A DNA stretch of 64,000 bases from Podocnemis expansa (taxonomy: Eukaryota; Chordata; Testudines; Podocnemididae), in NCBI GenBank assembly GCA_007922195.1, contig ML681967.1:10935300-10999299 (forward strand), written 5' to 3'. The notes beneath the pieces were generated by a model. The model had not been told where the DNA came from. It did not search any database and was given only the letters and a program-made list of their open reading frames with translations. A program made the translations under genes and the position numbers. Below, piece by piece: positions 1 through 13,240 of this stretch. How positions within the stretch are numbered: the first letter of the stretch is position 1; each line of letters begins with the position of its first letter.

Positions 1-586
1 TCTTAGGTACTTATCTGACCCCCATCACCACAGTATCTGAGCTCCTTCCAATCTTTAATGGATTATAGCCTCACAACAAGGGCAACCGGCACTTCTGTTC
101 CCATTTTACAGATGGGGAGTGGAGACAAACAGAAGCTGAGGCTCAGCGCTTCAAAGATATTTACATATCTAAAGTCCACTGATTTCAATGTGAGTCAGGT
201 ACCCAAGGTGGGTTCAGGCTGTGCTGCTTACCCGGAGTGTTTGTGACAGAGCAGAAATTGAACCCACTAGCTCAGGGAAGAGCACTGACCACCAGCTTAT
301 TTTCTGGGTCATCCTTCCATAGCCAGCACCATAGAGGATGCAGCTGGAGTGGGAAAAGACCAGAGCTATAATGCAAGCACTGTAGGGATTCTGGGATGCT
401 CCAGACTGCAGCCAAGCCAAAGAGCATCTCAGCGAAGGCTGCTGTCAATTAAAGTAGCTCCTGGGCTGATGAATTTTGCACTGAGGTTGCATTGGAGGCC
501 TAGCAAGTCACCTTCCCCTCTCTTGGGAGGTGTGACCCAGAATCAGCCCCTCAGTGCCTCAGGTGCAATGCAAGACATTAGTGAAA
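1..586. other. Intergenic, no gene seen
   Basis: A weak MIR-like stretch may lie near 95-210 (acagatggggag, aagctgaggctcag). Otherwise nothing is recognisable. Confidence 0.5.
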
Positions 587-740
587 GGGTATGTCTACAC
601 TTAGAAGGTTAGTTCGAATTAACTGAATTCGAACTAATCAATCCGGACTAATAAATATTAGTTTGAATTAAGTTAATTCGAATTAACACGGCCACACTAG
701 GAACCTTACTTTGAACTAAGCTGTAAGTGTAGACATACCC
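587..740. mobile_element. Harbinger-like MITE with 3-bp TSD
   Basis: Perfect terminal inverted repeats gggtatgtctacactta and taagtgtagacataccc bound a 154-bp element flanked by AAA on both sides. The inside is built of aattcgaa-type short palindromes. TIR and 3-bp TSD fit the PIF/Harbinger superfamily. It has no coding capacity. Confidence 0.85.
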
Positions 741-1044
741 AAAGTGTCTTGTTACTGCTTCTAAGTGCTTGCATGTTTCACTTCATGACAAAATCTTGGT
801 TGAGAAACAAGAACTCAGGAGCTGCATCTTCACCCACAGGCTTTTCACTGACTGCTGAGCTAGGTGGTAACTGATTCAAAACATCTGAATTAGGAGAGAT
901 GGGATGGAGCAGTTGCCATATACTGGGTAAAAGAGGACCCAGGGAGAGCAGCCAGTCAGGTTAAGGGGCAGCTGGGCCAAGTAGGACCCAGGTTAGGGTA
1001 GTAAAAGCTAGTGGCCGAGACAGACCAGTGGCAGTTTCCCTAGA

Positions 1045-1788
1045 TCGGGGACCTGCAACGCAGGCTCAGTGAGCCACCTGTGGCTCCTTGAGGGCCCTCT
1101 TCTGGCTCCCTGGCTATCTCCTCCAGAGAGCCAGGTGTGATCTGGGGACTCCCGGCTGGCCACAACATTGGGGCCAAATCAGGGGCACCAGGATCACTCC
1201 CACCTCCCACTACAACTGCATGAGTCAGAAACAGCCCAGCAGCCCATGCTGTGGGCACTAGCACTGACAGGGGTGTGTGGGCAGCGTGTGCTCTCTCACT
1301 CCCTCCCTCCGCTGGTGGAGCAGAGCTGTGCTGCCCCACCTATCACCAGCCGGCCATCCCTCCCAAGAGCAGCCAGCGGAGAGATGCAGCTTGGAATGGC
1401 CCCTCTGTGGAGTTCAGGCCACTTCAACCCGGCCCCTCCAGGCCTGAACAGCAGCTGCCTCACCCCCAGGGCCTGGATCTGGCCCGTTCAGCCCTGGGGT
1501 GGCCGGGTTGAACTGTCCTGAACTCCATGGAGGGGCCATTCCAGGGTCCCGCCTCTGCAACCTGCAGCCCTCCGCCAGCCACTCTAGGGACAGCTAGCTG
1601 GGGGTAGGCAGGGCAGGGCTGCTTCACCCCACCAGCGGAGGGAGGGATGGAGGGAGAGTGCACTGCCCACACGCCACCCACCAGTACTAGGGACTGCAGT
1701 GTAGCTGCTGGGCTGGCTTGGGCTCATGTGATTGTGGTGGGAGGGTGGGAGAAATGGCTCTTACCGTCTTTTGGGTTGCCAACCCCTG
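1045..1788. mobile_element. Probable non-autonomous hAT
   Basis: The left end (tcggggacctgcaac, then gagccacctgtggctcc) and right end (ggttgccaacccctg) are degraded inverted repeats of a hAT type related to the copy at 14901. No clean 8-bp TSD could be found, so the limits are approximate. The interior is GC-rich. Confidence 0.42.
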
Positions 1789-2311
1789 AGGGAGAAGGTC
1801 CTGCCTGATTGAGGGCTGTGGGATCGGCACCTGGGGCAGCTCCCTATGAACAGCAGGGCTCTGAGATCTGGAGAAGGAGGCCTATGGCAAGCCCTGAGAG
1901 AGGGAGGAAATGTTTGAGACTGCCTGGCTGCGGAGGAGCTGAAGGAAGAAGTCAGTAAGAGGCAGAGGTGGAAGAAGGTAGGGGGGCCATGGGGTAAGGG
2001 AAGTGGCCTGGGGGACCTTGTTTGACTGGTAGTAGAGGCAACATTTGGTGCAAGGGGTTTGACACAAGGCAGAGGCAATGCCTGATGCCTCCCCACCTCC
2101 CCCGGACTGCTGGTGAGATGTCCATGAACTGAGGCAGCCACTGTGACCAAGTAGGCTGCTGGGACTGGACTTCCCATGGCAAGGAGGCACCTGGACTGGG
2201 GCTTAGCTGGAGGATGGGGTTGCCTTGAAAAAAGCTTAGAAGAAGTGGACTGCACTGGACGTTGGGGGCGCTACTCAAGCTATTCCCCAAAAGACTGTCA
2301 CCAAGGGTACC
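1789..2311. other. Spacer, purine-rich
   Basis: It is G- and A-rich on the plus strand with no coding signal I can support; open frames on the other strand follow from composition. Confidence 0.5.
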
Positions 2312-2975
2312 TTATCATAGAATCATAAAATCATAAGGTTGGAAGGGACCTCGTAGGTCATCTAGTCCAACCCCCTGCCAGAGGCAGGACCACTCCCACT
2401 AAACCATCCCAGTCATGGTTTTCTCCAGCCGGGCCTTAAACACCTCCAAAGATGGAGACTCCACCACCTCCCTTGGCAGCTCATTCCAAGGCTTCACCAC
2501 TCTCCTAGTAAAAAAGTTTTTTCTAATATCCAGCCTCGACCTCCCTAACCACAGCTTGAGACCATTGGTACTTGTTCTGTCCTCTGTTATTACCGAGAAC
2601 AGTCAAGCTCCATCTTCCTTAGAGCATCCCTTCAAGTAGTTGAAGGTTGCTATCAATCTTCTCTTCTGCAGACTGAATAAGCCTAATGCTTTCAGTCTTT
2701 CCTCGTAGGGCCTGTGGTTCAGCCCTTTAATCATTTTGGTTGCCCTCCTCTGAACTCTCTCTAGCATGTCCCTGTCCTTTTTGTAGTGGGGAGCCCAAAA
2801 CTGAACACAGTATTCTAGATGTGGCCTCACCAGTGCAGAATAGAGGGGAATGATCACATCCCTTGATCTGCTGGTAATACTTCTTTTGATGCAACCCAGT
2901 ATGCCATTGGCCTTTTTGGCAGCAAGAGCACACTGCTGACTCATATCTAGCTTCCCATCCACCATGACCCCCAGG
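2312..2975 (-). mobile_element. CR1 LINE, 5'-truncated 3' part with ORF2 C-terminus
   Basis: The 3' end lies at the left (tcatagaatcataaaatcat, ggttggaagggacctc). The minus strand encodes the CR1 ORF2 C-terminal segment: [47 protein letters not shown] and LFSLQKRRL. The frame breaks within it. The truncation is near 2975, where the CR1 match stops. Confidence 0.9.
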
Positions 2976-4139
2976 GGGCCAGGCTGAGAGATCCATGACA
3001 AAGGGAAAATAACAGGCAGGCCCAGTTCAACAAAGGTATTTAGGTGTCCAACTCCTATTGAAATCAATGGGTGACTGACACCTGTGAGGATTTTGTCTGA
3101 GGTGTCCCTGAGGCCCATAAGAAGGAGGAAGTGGAATGGGTGGGCAATGAAGCTTTGGTGAAAAGGAAACAATGGAAGGTAAAAAGCAGAATTAAGTCTT
3201 ATTCAGGCCACAAAGAAGAACATTAGATTCTTTGTGCTAGCTCACTAGCCAATGACAACATGCTTAAACTGATCTAGTGTAGATACTAAATAAATTCCTG
3301 AATAGCACTGGGGCATGTCCTTTTATGGGGTTTGGGGATATCCCTCCCCACAGCAAGATCTTTCACATACCCTACAGTGGCTGTCTGCTCCTCCACCCCA
3401 TTTGCTATCCACTGCTGGTCTTGCTAGGTGGGCCAAGAAGCAGTCAGGACCAAAGTGAGAGAGCAATATGGTGGGATTTAACCTCTCACATTTCTGACAG
3501 GCCACCATGTTCATTGCCTCAGTCCCCTCTGGGCTGCCATCAAACTCCTCCCTGAATAAGCATACTGGCAGGACAACAAGCTTCCTCTGAGGACAAGAAT
3601 GTCCTGCTCTGACCCTATTAGTCAGGAAAGGCTATGGGTGTCATTCAGTAAACCTCCATCTCCCCAGGAGCGAACACGTCTTCTTCTATAACCCTTCCAC
3701 CTAGGCTCTCATTACTGAAGGCTGGATTCTGGGCAAGAAGTCTAAACCCCCCATAGGGTCAGGACTGGCTGCTCCCTGGTAGGCAATGTAACATTCACTT
3801 TGCTTTGGGCAACCAAGCTGTTCCTTATTCGCTAAATATATTGCAGGACATATGAGTCATTCTTCCGTGAACTCTAGAGTCTAACCTGTAGCAATTAGAT
3901 GGAAATGCTTGCATGACCCATTATATTAGCTTATGCTATATCACCTATCTTCATGGATTATAAGGGGAGGTGACGCCTCACCCAATGGAAGTGAACTTAA
4001 GTAGTTCTGGCAGAAGTTAAGAGCTTTCTTTCTTCAGTTTGACATCTGATGTGAATAGGAGGCAGGGGCAGGAGTTGAACTATTTGCTTCTCCTGTGTTT
4101 GCTGTTAAACACACTAGCACTTGGGCTGCTTCAGCCCAG
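2976..4139. other. Spacer, nothing recognised
   Basis: I see no gene or named repeat. Confidence 0.5.
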
Positions 4140-4262
4140 AGACTCGTTGAAATGGAGGACTAGAAAGGACCACAAGAGTCATCTATTAGGGCAGCCCCTG
4201 CACAGAGGCAGAGCCCAGTAAATCTATAGCATCTTCGACAGATGCATGCCCAATGATGGGAG
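4140..4262 (-). mobile_element. Short CR1-like 3' fragment
   Basis: The order aatggaggactagaaagga, gagtcatctatta, gcagcccctgcac, gaggcagagcccagtaaat matches the reverse complement of a CR1 3' end. Confidence 0.6.
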
Positions 4263-7200
4263 TCTACAAGAGCCACACCAGTAAATGTGTCTGCAGAGAA
4301 CTGGATCCCATAGGTGAAGAGGAGCAGTCAGTGTTCCTTGCATCAAAACATCACTTAGCAAGAGTTCACACTCACTTGGCACTGAAGAGAGATTTGGAGA
4401 CATCGCCTTTCTCTTCAGACCTGGAAGAGCTGTTCTCCACTGTTTTACAGTAGTTCTGTGGGGTTTACTTAAACCAGTTATGATGAGGTCACTCTACAGG
4501 GATCTTTGTCATTTGTGCATACAGGGTTGGGGAACTGCTCAGGCACTATGGTGACGAGACATAAGTAAATAGATCTTCATGGCCAAAAGTTAAGCACTTA
4601 GGCATCTCTATGTTTAGCAGAAGGAAAGTTAATGATGGGTGTTCAGATGCTGAATCTCATGAATAAGAAGCTATCATTAGAATATTATTAGGAAACTGAA
4701 GCCCAAGACACTGCACATCCTGCAGAAGTCAGTCTCTATAAGTCCCCTGGGAACTTTCAGCAGGTTAATGATTCCCTCGTGGGACATATTTTCATCTCAG
4801 TTACACATGAGCAACTCCACTGAAGTCAACTGTGTGGCACCAGAGGGAAGAGATGTTTGTCCAACAAACATATAGCAACTCATCTGGGAAGGTCATGGCC
4901 TTGACTGCTGATATGATCTTCAAAAGCATCTGCTCTGTGCCCAGAGGGTGAAAAAGGAAGGGTCATAAAATGATGCCCACACGGTTTCCTTTGGTCATTT
5001 TACTCGTAAATTCAAGGGGAGAGCCCAAGACTCTGGAGAATCTCCAAAGGGAGATCCCAAGACTCTGACTAGCTTAGTTCTAGTGCACTAGAATCATTAA
5101 TGTGAGTGAGGAGGGAATGAGAATTCATCTCAGAAAAAAAATACAGCAGAAGAGCTCTCTACCTGGAGAAGTCATACTTAGACACCTGAGTTCCCTGTTT
5201 ATTATGATCAGGACAGTCACTGCAAATATAGGCACCTAGCTCATCAGCTGTGTCTATGGGTACGTACATATATATTGAAATATAAACCCAGAGTTCCAGC
5301 TCAGGCTCAAGTCTAACCTCCCTTTTCATCCATTCTGAAATCATGGTAACCCAAGGCTTGTAGGGTCCCAGGCCTTTATGGAAGTGGCTGGCCTGAGCTT
5401 AATAATACTGGGACCCAGGGTTCAAGCCTTATTGCTTTGCAGTATAGATACAGTCCCAATGGACTCATGTTCTGGGAGTCCACCAAAAGTATCCCATAAC
5501 CCATGAGTTCACTTTCTTTCTTTGTCGTCTGGATGGTCAAGTTTAGTGGACTGTCACATATCCCCACACTGCACACAAAGAGATGGCTGGAGTAGCCACA
5601 TGTTGGGAATCACTAGGAAGTCTGAATGGTGGGTGATTGGACTCAGACCCACCCAGTGTAGTGTAAACACCAGGGCCCCAGGGTTCAACAATTCCTAACT
5701 GGGGGTTACAAATATATGCTCAGCAATCACATGGGACACCATAAAACCACCACGTGAGCCCTTGCTCCTTGACTGGTTGTGCATTGGGCTAATGTAGAGC
5801 AAACTAATTAGCTAGCCGAATTGGTGCCAACAGCCCAAGCTGTCATCTTGGCAGTCAGGGACCACCAGCGTTCACAAAAGCAATAGCCTTGATCCCTTCA
5901 GCCAGCTATACCCTCTACACTGATGGCAGAAACTGGTGCAGTAGTGCAACCAACCCGGCATTGGGGTGAGCTTCTCTCAGGCAGCCACACCAGCTTTGGT
6001 GCAGTGCAAGCCTGCATATAGGGCAGAACTTGGGCAGGAGTAAAAAAAAATTAGTGCCCTGAGCAGGCTGATCAGATGTGAGCTTGCAGGGGTGATGGTC
6101 TCCTCCCTCCACTGAACAACGCATGGCTAGAAGACACACAGGAGCTTGGTGGTGGAAAAAGAAGAGCTGTTTTTGTATAGGAAGTGAAGAGGCATGAGCA
6201 GACTTAGCCTTTCCAAGACTTTGAACATGTTTAGTGTGCTGCAGGGGTGTTAACCATGGAAAGAGCATGTTGCATGAAGGGATTATATAAATCATGATTG
6301 AAGAGCAAAAAGAAGAGGAGAAGGGGCTAGGGAAAGGCAGCAAGGGGTGAGACATTGAGCTATGTTTTCTCTTTCTGACAGAGTGAGTCAAGTTCTCACA
6401 ATGCCCAGGTTCCCTTAGGCAGCAGTCAACATATCCCCATGGGACCAGTGTATTAGTGAGCACTGAGGGTTGAGGCCAGGAATGAAATGTACAGGCAGGA
6501 CACCTCACCAGTCTGAGTGCCCAGGGATCTCACTCACTCATGTTGCTAAGTAGGCCACAGTGCAGAGCTTCCAAACCTGGAGAATGTCCAGGCTTGCAGG
6601 CAGGTGGGTCTGTTTGGCAGTATCATTCCCTCTTTCTCCCATCCATGCTGCCCCTATGTGCCATGCAGTACACACAAACCCAAAGTTGCCACCTTCCCCT
6701 AAATCCATGTAGCTTTGGCAAACTGGAGTGGAGTGTGGGGAGAAAGAGTAAAGCACAGAGCAAGTTTGACTTTGATAGCTCAAAGTTAAATGTAACCCAG
6801 GCTGCAGAAGCCTCCACAGAGAGATGATCATGTCAATATTTATTGAAGGTCACCACAGAAGATGCCTCTGTGCAATGCTCCTGAGTCACAGATTTGTTAG
6901 CTAACAAAGAAGCAAGGATTCTCGGGAAACATCCAGCCTTCTCTGTTGAAGCCATGTCACAGAGACAGCATCAGGAAACAGGACAGGATACGACACCTTC
7001 TTGTGGTTTCCCTCATCACCACCCCTTGGAGCACACATACACTTAGACAAGCTGAACACCATGACCTTGCAGTTTACAAAAGGCTTCTCATCAAGGAGAT
7101 GCCAAGAGAATGCTAATGGGAGCCAGAGGCATCATCGCTGACCCATGCTGACAAAGTTTCACCCTTTTTGATGTGAGGAAATTCATTTAATTACAACAGC

Positions 7201-9044
7201 TGTCTGCACAGGGAAAAGCAGGCATGGTAATCGGCACTGCAAGCATCCAGCTTTCCTTTCTGGAGTTCATGAGGCTGCCTGGCCCATACCCTTGGCAAGC
7301 GGCTCCCTGGGGATGCTTTGCAGGGTCCTGGCGTGCTGTCAAAGGCAGAGTGCAAATGTCCAAGTGGGCAGGCATTCACGCACTGACATGCCACACGCGA
7401 GGAATACACATGCAAAGCGAGTGATACAAATGTGCATGGACGGACACACACAGCAGTGGATGGCACCGCGTAAACATGCACATGGGGGAACATGTGCCAG
7501 CTAAAGACCCTGTGGCTGAAAGCAGCCCCTGACACCCCCCCCCCAAACACAGAGCGCTTTCCCCGTAGGGGAGCGCTTTCCATAGTTATCTAGTTTCTCT
7601 GAGTCTTAGGAGAACAAGAGGTGAATGTGCCCTGCTGGGGATATGGATGTCTCTGTGCATCATGGTAAAAATATCCACACATACTGTGGGGACATGTGGA
7701 GGTATGGAAAGAATGCATGATCTGAGAGGGTTTCACAGCACAGGCACTGAGGACGTGACAGTATGATTTTTGACTCTTCGATTGGCCCTAATGAGAGCCA
7801 GAGGCATTTGCTGAGCACTGAACACAAATAATTAGACAGGCAGATTGTGGGGGAGCCCTGTGAAATCTACAGAAGTTCTTTCTCTACCCACTGTGACATA
7901 CTTCACCACAATCCACCTCTACTGGAATTGCCAGCGATGACTGAAATCACACCGTAAGTGGCCGCAGCACTGTATAACAGAGGATCCAATGCGATCCGAG
8001 CCTTGATCTGTTCACAAGTCTAAAAAGGGCAGGAGCCAGGGGAAAACAAGCAGGACAGAAGAAACAGAAAGCCGCAAGCAGTTATTACAGCTGGAATTTT
8101 TCATGGAACAGATGGAGGTTCAGACATTTGTTCGAGGAGGGGAAGGGAGGGAGCGCAGCATACATCACTTAGCAGGCTGTTCTAAGCATATGGGGAGAGC
8201 ACAGAAGAAAGCAAGAATTCAAGAGTGAATAAAGAAAACAAAGGGGGCAGGCAGATTAGCTGGGTTAGGGAGATAAGGAGTAGGCGAGGGCAGACATGGT
8301 AGCAGCAGTGGGCTCCAGCAGAGCTCGGAAGGGGACAAGTTTGAATTTTACTCCACAACCTAATGCAGAGGCACAAGAAGGGAGCAGCAGAGAAGAAAGC
8401 GGATCTCAGCAGTGGCGTGTAGGGTAGAAAGGGGAGGAAGACGAGATGGGCAGGCTGGAGAGAACAACTAGGACAGAAAATCTTGACAATGGAGGGTGGT
8501 GGAGAAAGAGATGGACTCTTGGCAAGAGCCCAGAGGGACAATGACTCCAGGCTCTAAGCCAGGGGTTACGAAAGGTTGCTAATGATGTGACAGTGATGGA
8601 GAATGTGGCAAGTGAGAGAACTGGGATGGGACGATGAGTTAAGGGCAAGACACCCAAGGAGAAATGTCAGAGACAAGTGGCAACTCTGGGCCAGGCAGAT
8701 GGTGGGAGGCCAAGGATTGTTTATCACATGCATTTAATTTATTCCTGACTTTACACTCTCAAGGTGCAATGCAGCTGCAGGACCCAGAGTCCTAACATGA
8801 GCAAATAATTTTGGAGGATCTAAAAAAACCAGACAAACAAAAACCAAACCCTACCATAAGCTCATTGGTGTCCAGTGATTTCAGTACAGATTAGACATGG
8901 TTTCTGTTTGGAATTGCTGTGACTCTTTGGTGAAACCTTTCATGTACACTGTCCCTCACTATCTTGGACTGAAGACAGAAACCCTAGGGAGTATGGTGGC
9001 CCATCTCCTGACAAGGAGAACTTACATAGCACATACGTATAGAG
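4263..9044. other. Intergenic spacer, no gene recognised
   Basis: The 4.8-kb stretch has no frame I recognise as protein and no clear repeat boundaries. A poly(C) run occurs near 7535-7543. Confidence 0.5.
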
Positions 9045-9231
9045 CAGTGTGTGCCATCAGGCCTGAGCAGGTGTGCCATGAAATTTTTTGAAAAACGGCT
9101 CAGATGGCTCTGGATTGACTCATTGGCTCATGAATATTCATGAGTTCATTTGGAAGCTATATGGTGGTGTGCCTCAAATTAATTAAAGGTAGCAAGGTGT
9201 GCCACAGTAGAGAAAATGTTGGGAAGCACTG
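9045..9231. mobile_element. Non-autonomous hAT, same family as 46209-46651
   Basis: The body shares attggctcatga, ttcatttggaagctatat, gtgtgcctcaaat and aattaaaggtagcaagg with the copy in the CSK intron. The right end is gttgggaagcactg. The flanks (gtatagag, cattagag) share only TAGAG, a decayed TSD at best. Confidence 0.7.
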
Positions 9232-10026
9232 CATTAGAGATCCACAGATTGAATGGGCTAAGTACAGGCTACAGCAGCTATCATCTCTCCCCAGGCTGTG
9301 CTGTGGTAGCTATACTATGACTGATGGAGCCTCAGGCCCAGCAAGTGGCAGGACTTTCACAGACCAAGGACTCCTTGCCAGACAGCAGGGTCAGTCTCTT
9401 CTCTTTGTAGGCCCCCTTACACCACCCTGGTGACGTGAAGGGGCCTTCACGTGAGCATCCATATAATTTCCTCCCACATAAAGACTTCTAGATGCTGTTC
9501 AAAGGGTGTCAAGGGGACAAGGCGCAATTGAGAGTCACGCCCATGATTGTTCAAAGAGTTGCTGCAGAAGTTACCCCGTCATGTAGGGATCTGTAAATGA
9601 CAGAGCTGAAGAGAAGCCCAGAAGCCTCTTTGTACATAGAATAGCTCATGCCTAGAAGAAGGGAAGGATGAAGGTGTCTAGTGCTACTTTAAGCAGAGTC
9701 ATCGTTATTCTAAGTCCCCAAATTCAATGGTGATGGCACTTTAGAAATGCTGAAAAGGCCGGTATGAGGGAGATTCAAAGTATAGCTAGTACATTCGTCC
9801 TTAATTTTCTGCAGCAACTGCTATAACCTCTCCTTTCAGTTCTTTGGGAGCCAGATTTTTCCCTTCCAGTCTCACCACAGGGTAGCTGCTCATATACACT
9901 TCCTCTCCCACTGATCTTTGCTCCTCTGTTAACCCTTCAAGTGGCACACCAAAATGCACAGAGGCACATACAACATGAGTGTATGTGAAAAGCACAGTCG
10001 GTCAGTTCAACTTCACACCTATCCCT
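9232..10026. other. Spacer with a short perfect palindrome
   Basis: 9433-9452 is an inverted repeat with 9-bp arms (acgtgaagg, ccttcacgt) around GG. Nothing else is recognised. Confidence 0.5.
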
Positions 10027-10093
10027 GGCTATGTCTACACACACAGTTTTATTTCGAAATAAGTCCTTTCGAAATGATTTATTTCGAAATAAA

Positions 10094-10150
10094 AACAACA
10101 AGCAGTTGTGTGGCACTTTAAGACTAACAGATTTATTTTTTGCATGAGCT
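10094..10150. mobile_element. Penelope-type arm cut by assembly gap
   Basis: The sequence aaaacaacaagcagttgtgt, ggcactttaagactaacaga, tttattttttgcatgagct matches the left arm of the repeat at 46286. The gap starts at the point where the hairpin would continue, and the Harbinger-like element resumes after it. Confidence 0.72.
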
Positions 10151-10250
10151 NNNNNNNNNNNNNNNNNNNNNNNNNNNNNNNNNNNNNNNNNNNNNNNNNN
10201 NNNNNNNNNNNNNNNNNNNNNNNNNNNNNNNNNNNNNNNNNNNNNNNNNN
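10151..10250. other. Assembly gap (100 N)
   Basis: A run of exactly 100 N, so its true length is unknown. Open frames drawn through it are not real. Confidence 0.99.
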
Positions 10251-10624
10251 AAATAAAACCCATATTTCGAAAGGGCTCATTTCGAAATAAGGAAAACCCC
10301 GTAATCAAAATGACCGTTATTTCGAAAGGGATATTCCGAAATAACGCCAATTGGCCCATTGTTTCGAAAAGTTGTTTTGAAACAACAGGTCTACACAGTG
10401 TTGTTTCAAAAGAACAGGTCTAAACGGCATTATTTCGAAATATCTCCTCTGAAATAATAGCTGTTTCGAAAACATCAAGGTTTTACTGTTTCGGAACGAC
10501 GATTCTTATTTCGAAAGAATGGGATCCATCCTTTCGAACTAAGAAAATGTCGTGTAGACCTAACTTCTTTTAAATCGAACTAATGAGTGTTATTTTGAAA
10601 TAAAAGTGCCATGTAGACATAGCC

Positions 10625-11349
10625 CCTGAGTGAGAATCCGTGGTTCCTTAGTGTAATCATCTCCAGACACTGGCCCCTGACCCCTGCAAGGAGGAAATTG
10701 TGCCTGTCCTTGGCTGTGCATTGCAAAGTGGCCAGAAAGCAGCGTGACCTGGAGTCTTGTCATTTTAAGGCTTCTCCTTTGAACAGGGATGTTCCCCAGT
10801 AATGGACTAGCAGGCCCAGAAATTACTGATGGAAGTTTTTAGGTCTGTATGATGCAGGCAATTACATAGGCGGTTCGCAGTGGTTCTGACTTGCCTTAAC
10901 ACTGCTAAAGTTATGCAAACATTTCTTATGGAAACCCCACCTCTGAGATGCATCCCACTTGAGAAAGAAGCTTCAAGAAGGAAGGAGAGTGCAGTTGCAT
11001 TACAGACACGTGACAGTGATCCTTAAGTTCAAATATGGCAGCTGCATCTGGCAGTGACAGGTACCTTTTAAATTCAGGGCACTAGATGAGCCAGGATAAA
11101 AGGCTGCCTTCATGTTAAATGGCTGTTTCCAGACCATAGGCTTGGAGCTGCACCCAGCAGGGAAACAAAAACTTTTCAAATCAAATGACACCATCTTAAT
11201 TATACAAACTCTCTGCCTGATGCCAAGGTGCATAGCTGGGGGATTAACTTACCCACACTACCTCGAAAGCCTTTATTCTGCCAAGCTAGCAGCTAACGGC
11301 AATTGCACACACTTGCTGGACCCTACTGTGACCTAGTGGTCTCCATCAA
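10625..11349. other. Spacer, nothing recognised
   Basis: No gene or named repeat is visible. Confidence 0.5.
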
Positions 11350-11826
11350 CCAGGACAGTTGGCCAAACTGGAGTGAGTCCAAAGGAGAGCAACAAGAGGA
11401 TAAAATGTTGACAATAAAAGGTTGAGAAACCCCAGCCTGTGAGGGAAGGTTAAAAACCTGGGCATGTTTATCTTTGAGAAAAGAAGCTTGAGGTAGGATG
11501 TAATAGTCTTCAAATAGTTGGTAGACTGTAAGAACAAGAATAGAGATCAGCTATTTTCCATGTCTACTGAAGGTAGAATGGGAAATAATAGGCATAATAT
11601 GCAGATGTAGGTTAGACATTGGGAGAAATTTCCTCATATTAAGGCTAGTTAAGTACTGGGCCAGGCTTCCAGGGAAGGTTGTGGAATCCTCAGCACTGGA
11701 TGTTTAAGAGCAGGTGGGACAAACACCTGTCAGGGATGGTCTACGATAACTTAGTTCTGCCTCAGCCTATGGGGCTGGACCTGATGACCTCTCGCTATCC
11801 CTTCCAACCTCCTAGTTTCTATCACT
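11350..11826 (+). mobile_element. CR1 LINE 3' fragment
   Basis: The plus strand follows a CR1 3' region: tggagtgagtccaaaggaga, ggttgtggaatcctcagcac, ggacaaacacctgtcaggga, ggacctgatgacctctcg and cccttccaacctcc. No open frame survives. Confidence 0.85.
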
Positions 11827-12730
11827 CTTGTGATCTCAGGTGGGAGAGAGAGCTCCAAATTCTACACCTGATGAGGGGGTGGCTGGTTCCTTCCCTCCTT
11901 CCCTAATGCATGAAAGGTACGGGCAGGGGGCAGATTGTGTCTGTCACATGCTGCCTGTGATTCCAGGCTCCAGGCCCTGTTCCACCAGTGCCACCCACCA
12001 CTGCTGCCATTGGGTGGTGGGAGTGGTGCAGTTCTCCATGGTTGGGTCCTGTTTGGTGGGGGTGGAGTGTGAGGAGGGATTAGGAGAGGTTGTTGTCTAG
12101 GGGTGGAGATGGGGGTAATCCTCATTGACTCCAACCTCTAAGCTAGTTGCTGGATCTCTGGTGAGGCCAGCAACTTGGCTGATGACCAGTCCTGCCTTGT
12201 GAAAATGATTTTTCCCACATGGTAATATTGAGCAACTGGTGGGTGGGGTTTTCACCTTCTACTCGGTACCCAGGGGGGCTGCTTTGGGGTCCTAAATTAC
12301 AATCATTGCAGCTTTGGTCACTCCCAGGGCAACTGATGGGTTGGAAAGGGACTGGCTGAAGTCCCAGTAACCAGCATGCTGCTGTCAGTGACTGAGATGT
12401 GGGCAGTTGTGCTTAGTGGTTAGAACCAGAGCTGGTAGCCAGGAACTGCAACGCAGGCTCATAGCTGGTGTCAGAAGTCAGAGATCAGAGCTGAGAGCCT
12501 AGACTGGAAAGAGGCAAAGCTGGAGCAGAAGCAGCGCCAGAAACAAGCAGCCACTGTCACAGCCATGGGCAAATGTTTTGAGCATCCCCTGAAATACTGC
12601 AGGGCTTGAGATCTGGTGGGAGGGCTCAGCAGATCAGTCAGGCAGCCTAGAGTCAGCGCTGACTACTTCATCACAGTCCCTGCTCCTTGACAACTACTGA
12701 GGCATAGGTCCAAACATGGCAACACCTGGG
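11827..12730. other. Spacer, nothing recognised
   Basis: No supported gene or repeat. Confidence 0.5.
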
Positions 12731-13240
12731 CAGGGCCGTCTTGGGGGGGGTGAGAGGGGTGATCACCCCTGGCCCCGCAGTTCTGTGGGCCTTGCACTGT
12801 CCTGCTGTGAGCATGGCAAAGTGGGGCCTGCACCACTGCCCCCAACAGCTGTGCTGTCCCCTGCCTCCTCCCCACTGCTTTTGGCCTGAAGCCGAAGGCA
12901 GCAAAGAAGGGAGGGTGGGAGCACAGAGCTGGCCTCTGCTCTGGGCCAGCTCATGCCACCCACAGGGCAGGGAACAACCGGCCCAGGGTGCAGAACAACC
13001 AGCCAGGGTGGAGCAGGCCAGCCTAGAGGCCAAGCTCCACTCTCTGGCCCCTCTCCTGGGCCAGCTGTTCCTACCTAGGTGTGAGGCGGGCCAGCCCAGA
13101 GGTAGGGCAGCAGACCAGAGGCCTCCTGGCCCAGCCCTCTCTGCCTCCAGCTCAGGGAAGGGCTGGGAGTGCAGGGCCAGCCTCTGGGGGCCCCATAGGC
13201 CGATTGTCCCAGGTCTCGCACCCTTCTACGGATGGCCCTG
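12731..13240. mobile_element. Probable non-autonomous hAT, GC-rich
   Basis: The ends cagggccgtctt and ggatggccctg are imperfect inverted repeats; the flanks CACCTGGG and CATGTGGG match at six of eight bases. A sister copy with similar ends lies at 15839-16340. Confidence 0.55.

Larger units (their letters stand above)
10027..10624. mobile_element. Harbinger-like element with 3-bp TSD, interrupted
   Basis: The terminal inverted repeats ggctatgtctaca and tgtagacatagcc are flanked by CCT on both sides (10024-10026, 10625-10627). The interior repeats ttatttcgaaataa-type palindromes many times. A Penelope-type arm and a 100-base gap lie inside. Confidence 0.82.

Noticed and set aside
2976..3172. 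N-terminal extension of the CR1 frame
   Set aside because: The CR1 match stops near 2975; the further open frame is chance.
9937..10359. Open frames through the first gap
   Set aside because: These cross 100 N and a Harbinger-like element; not coding.
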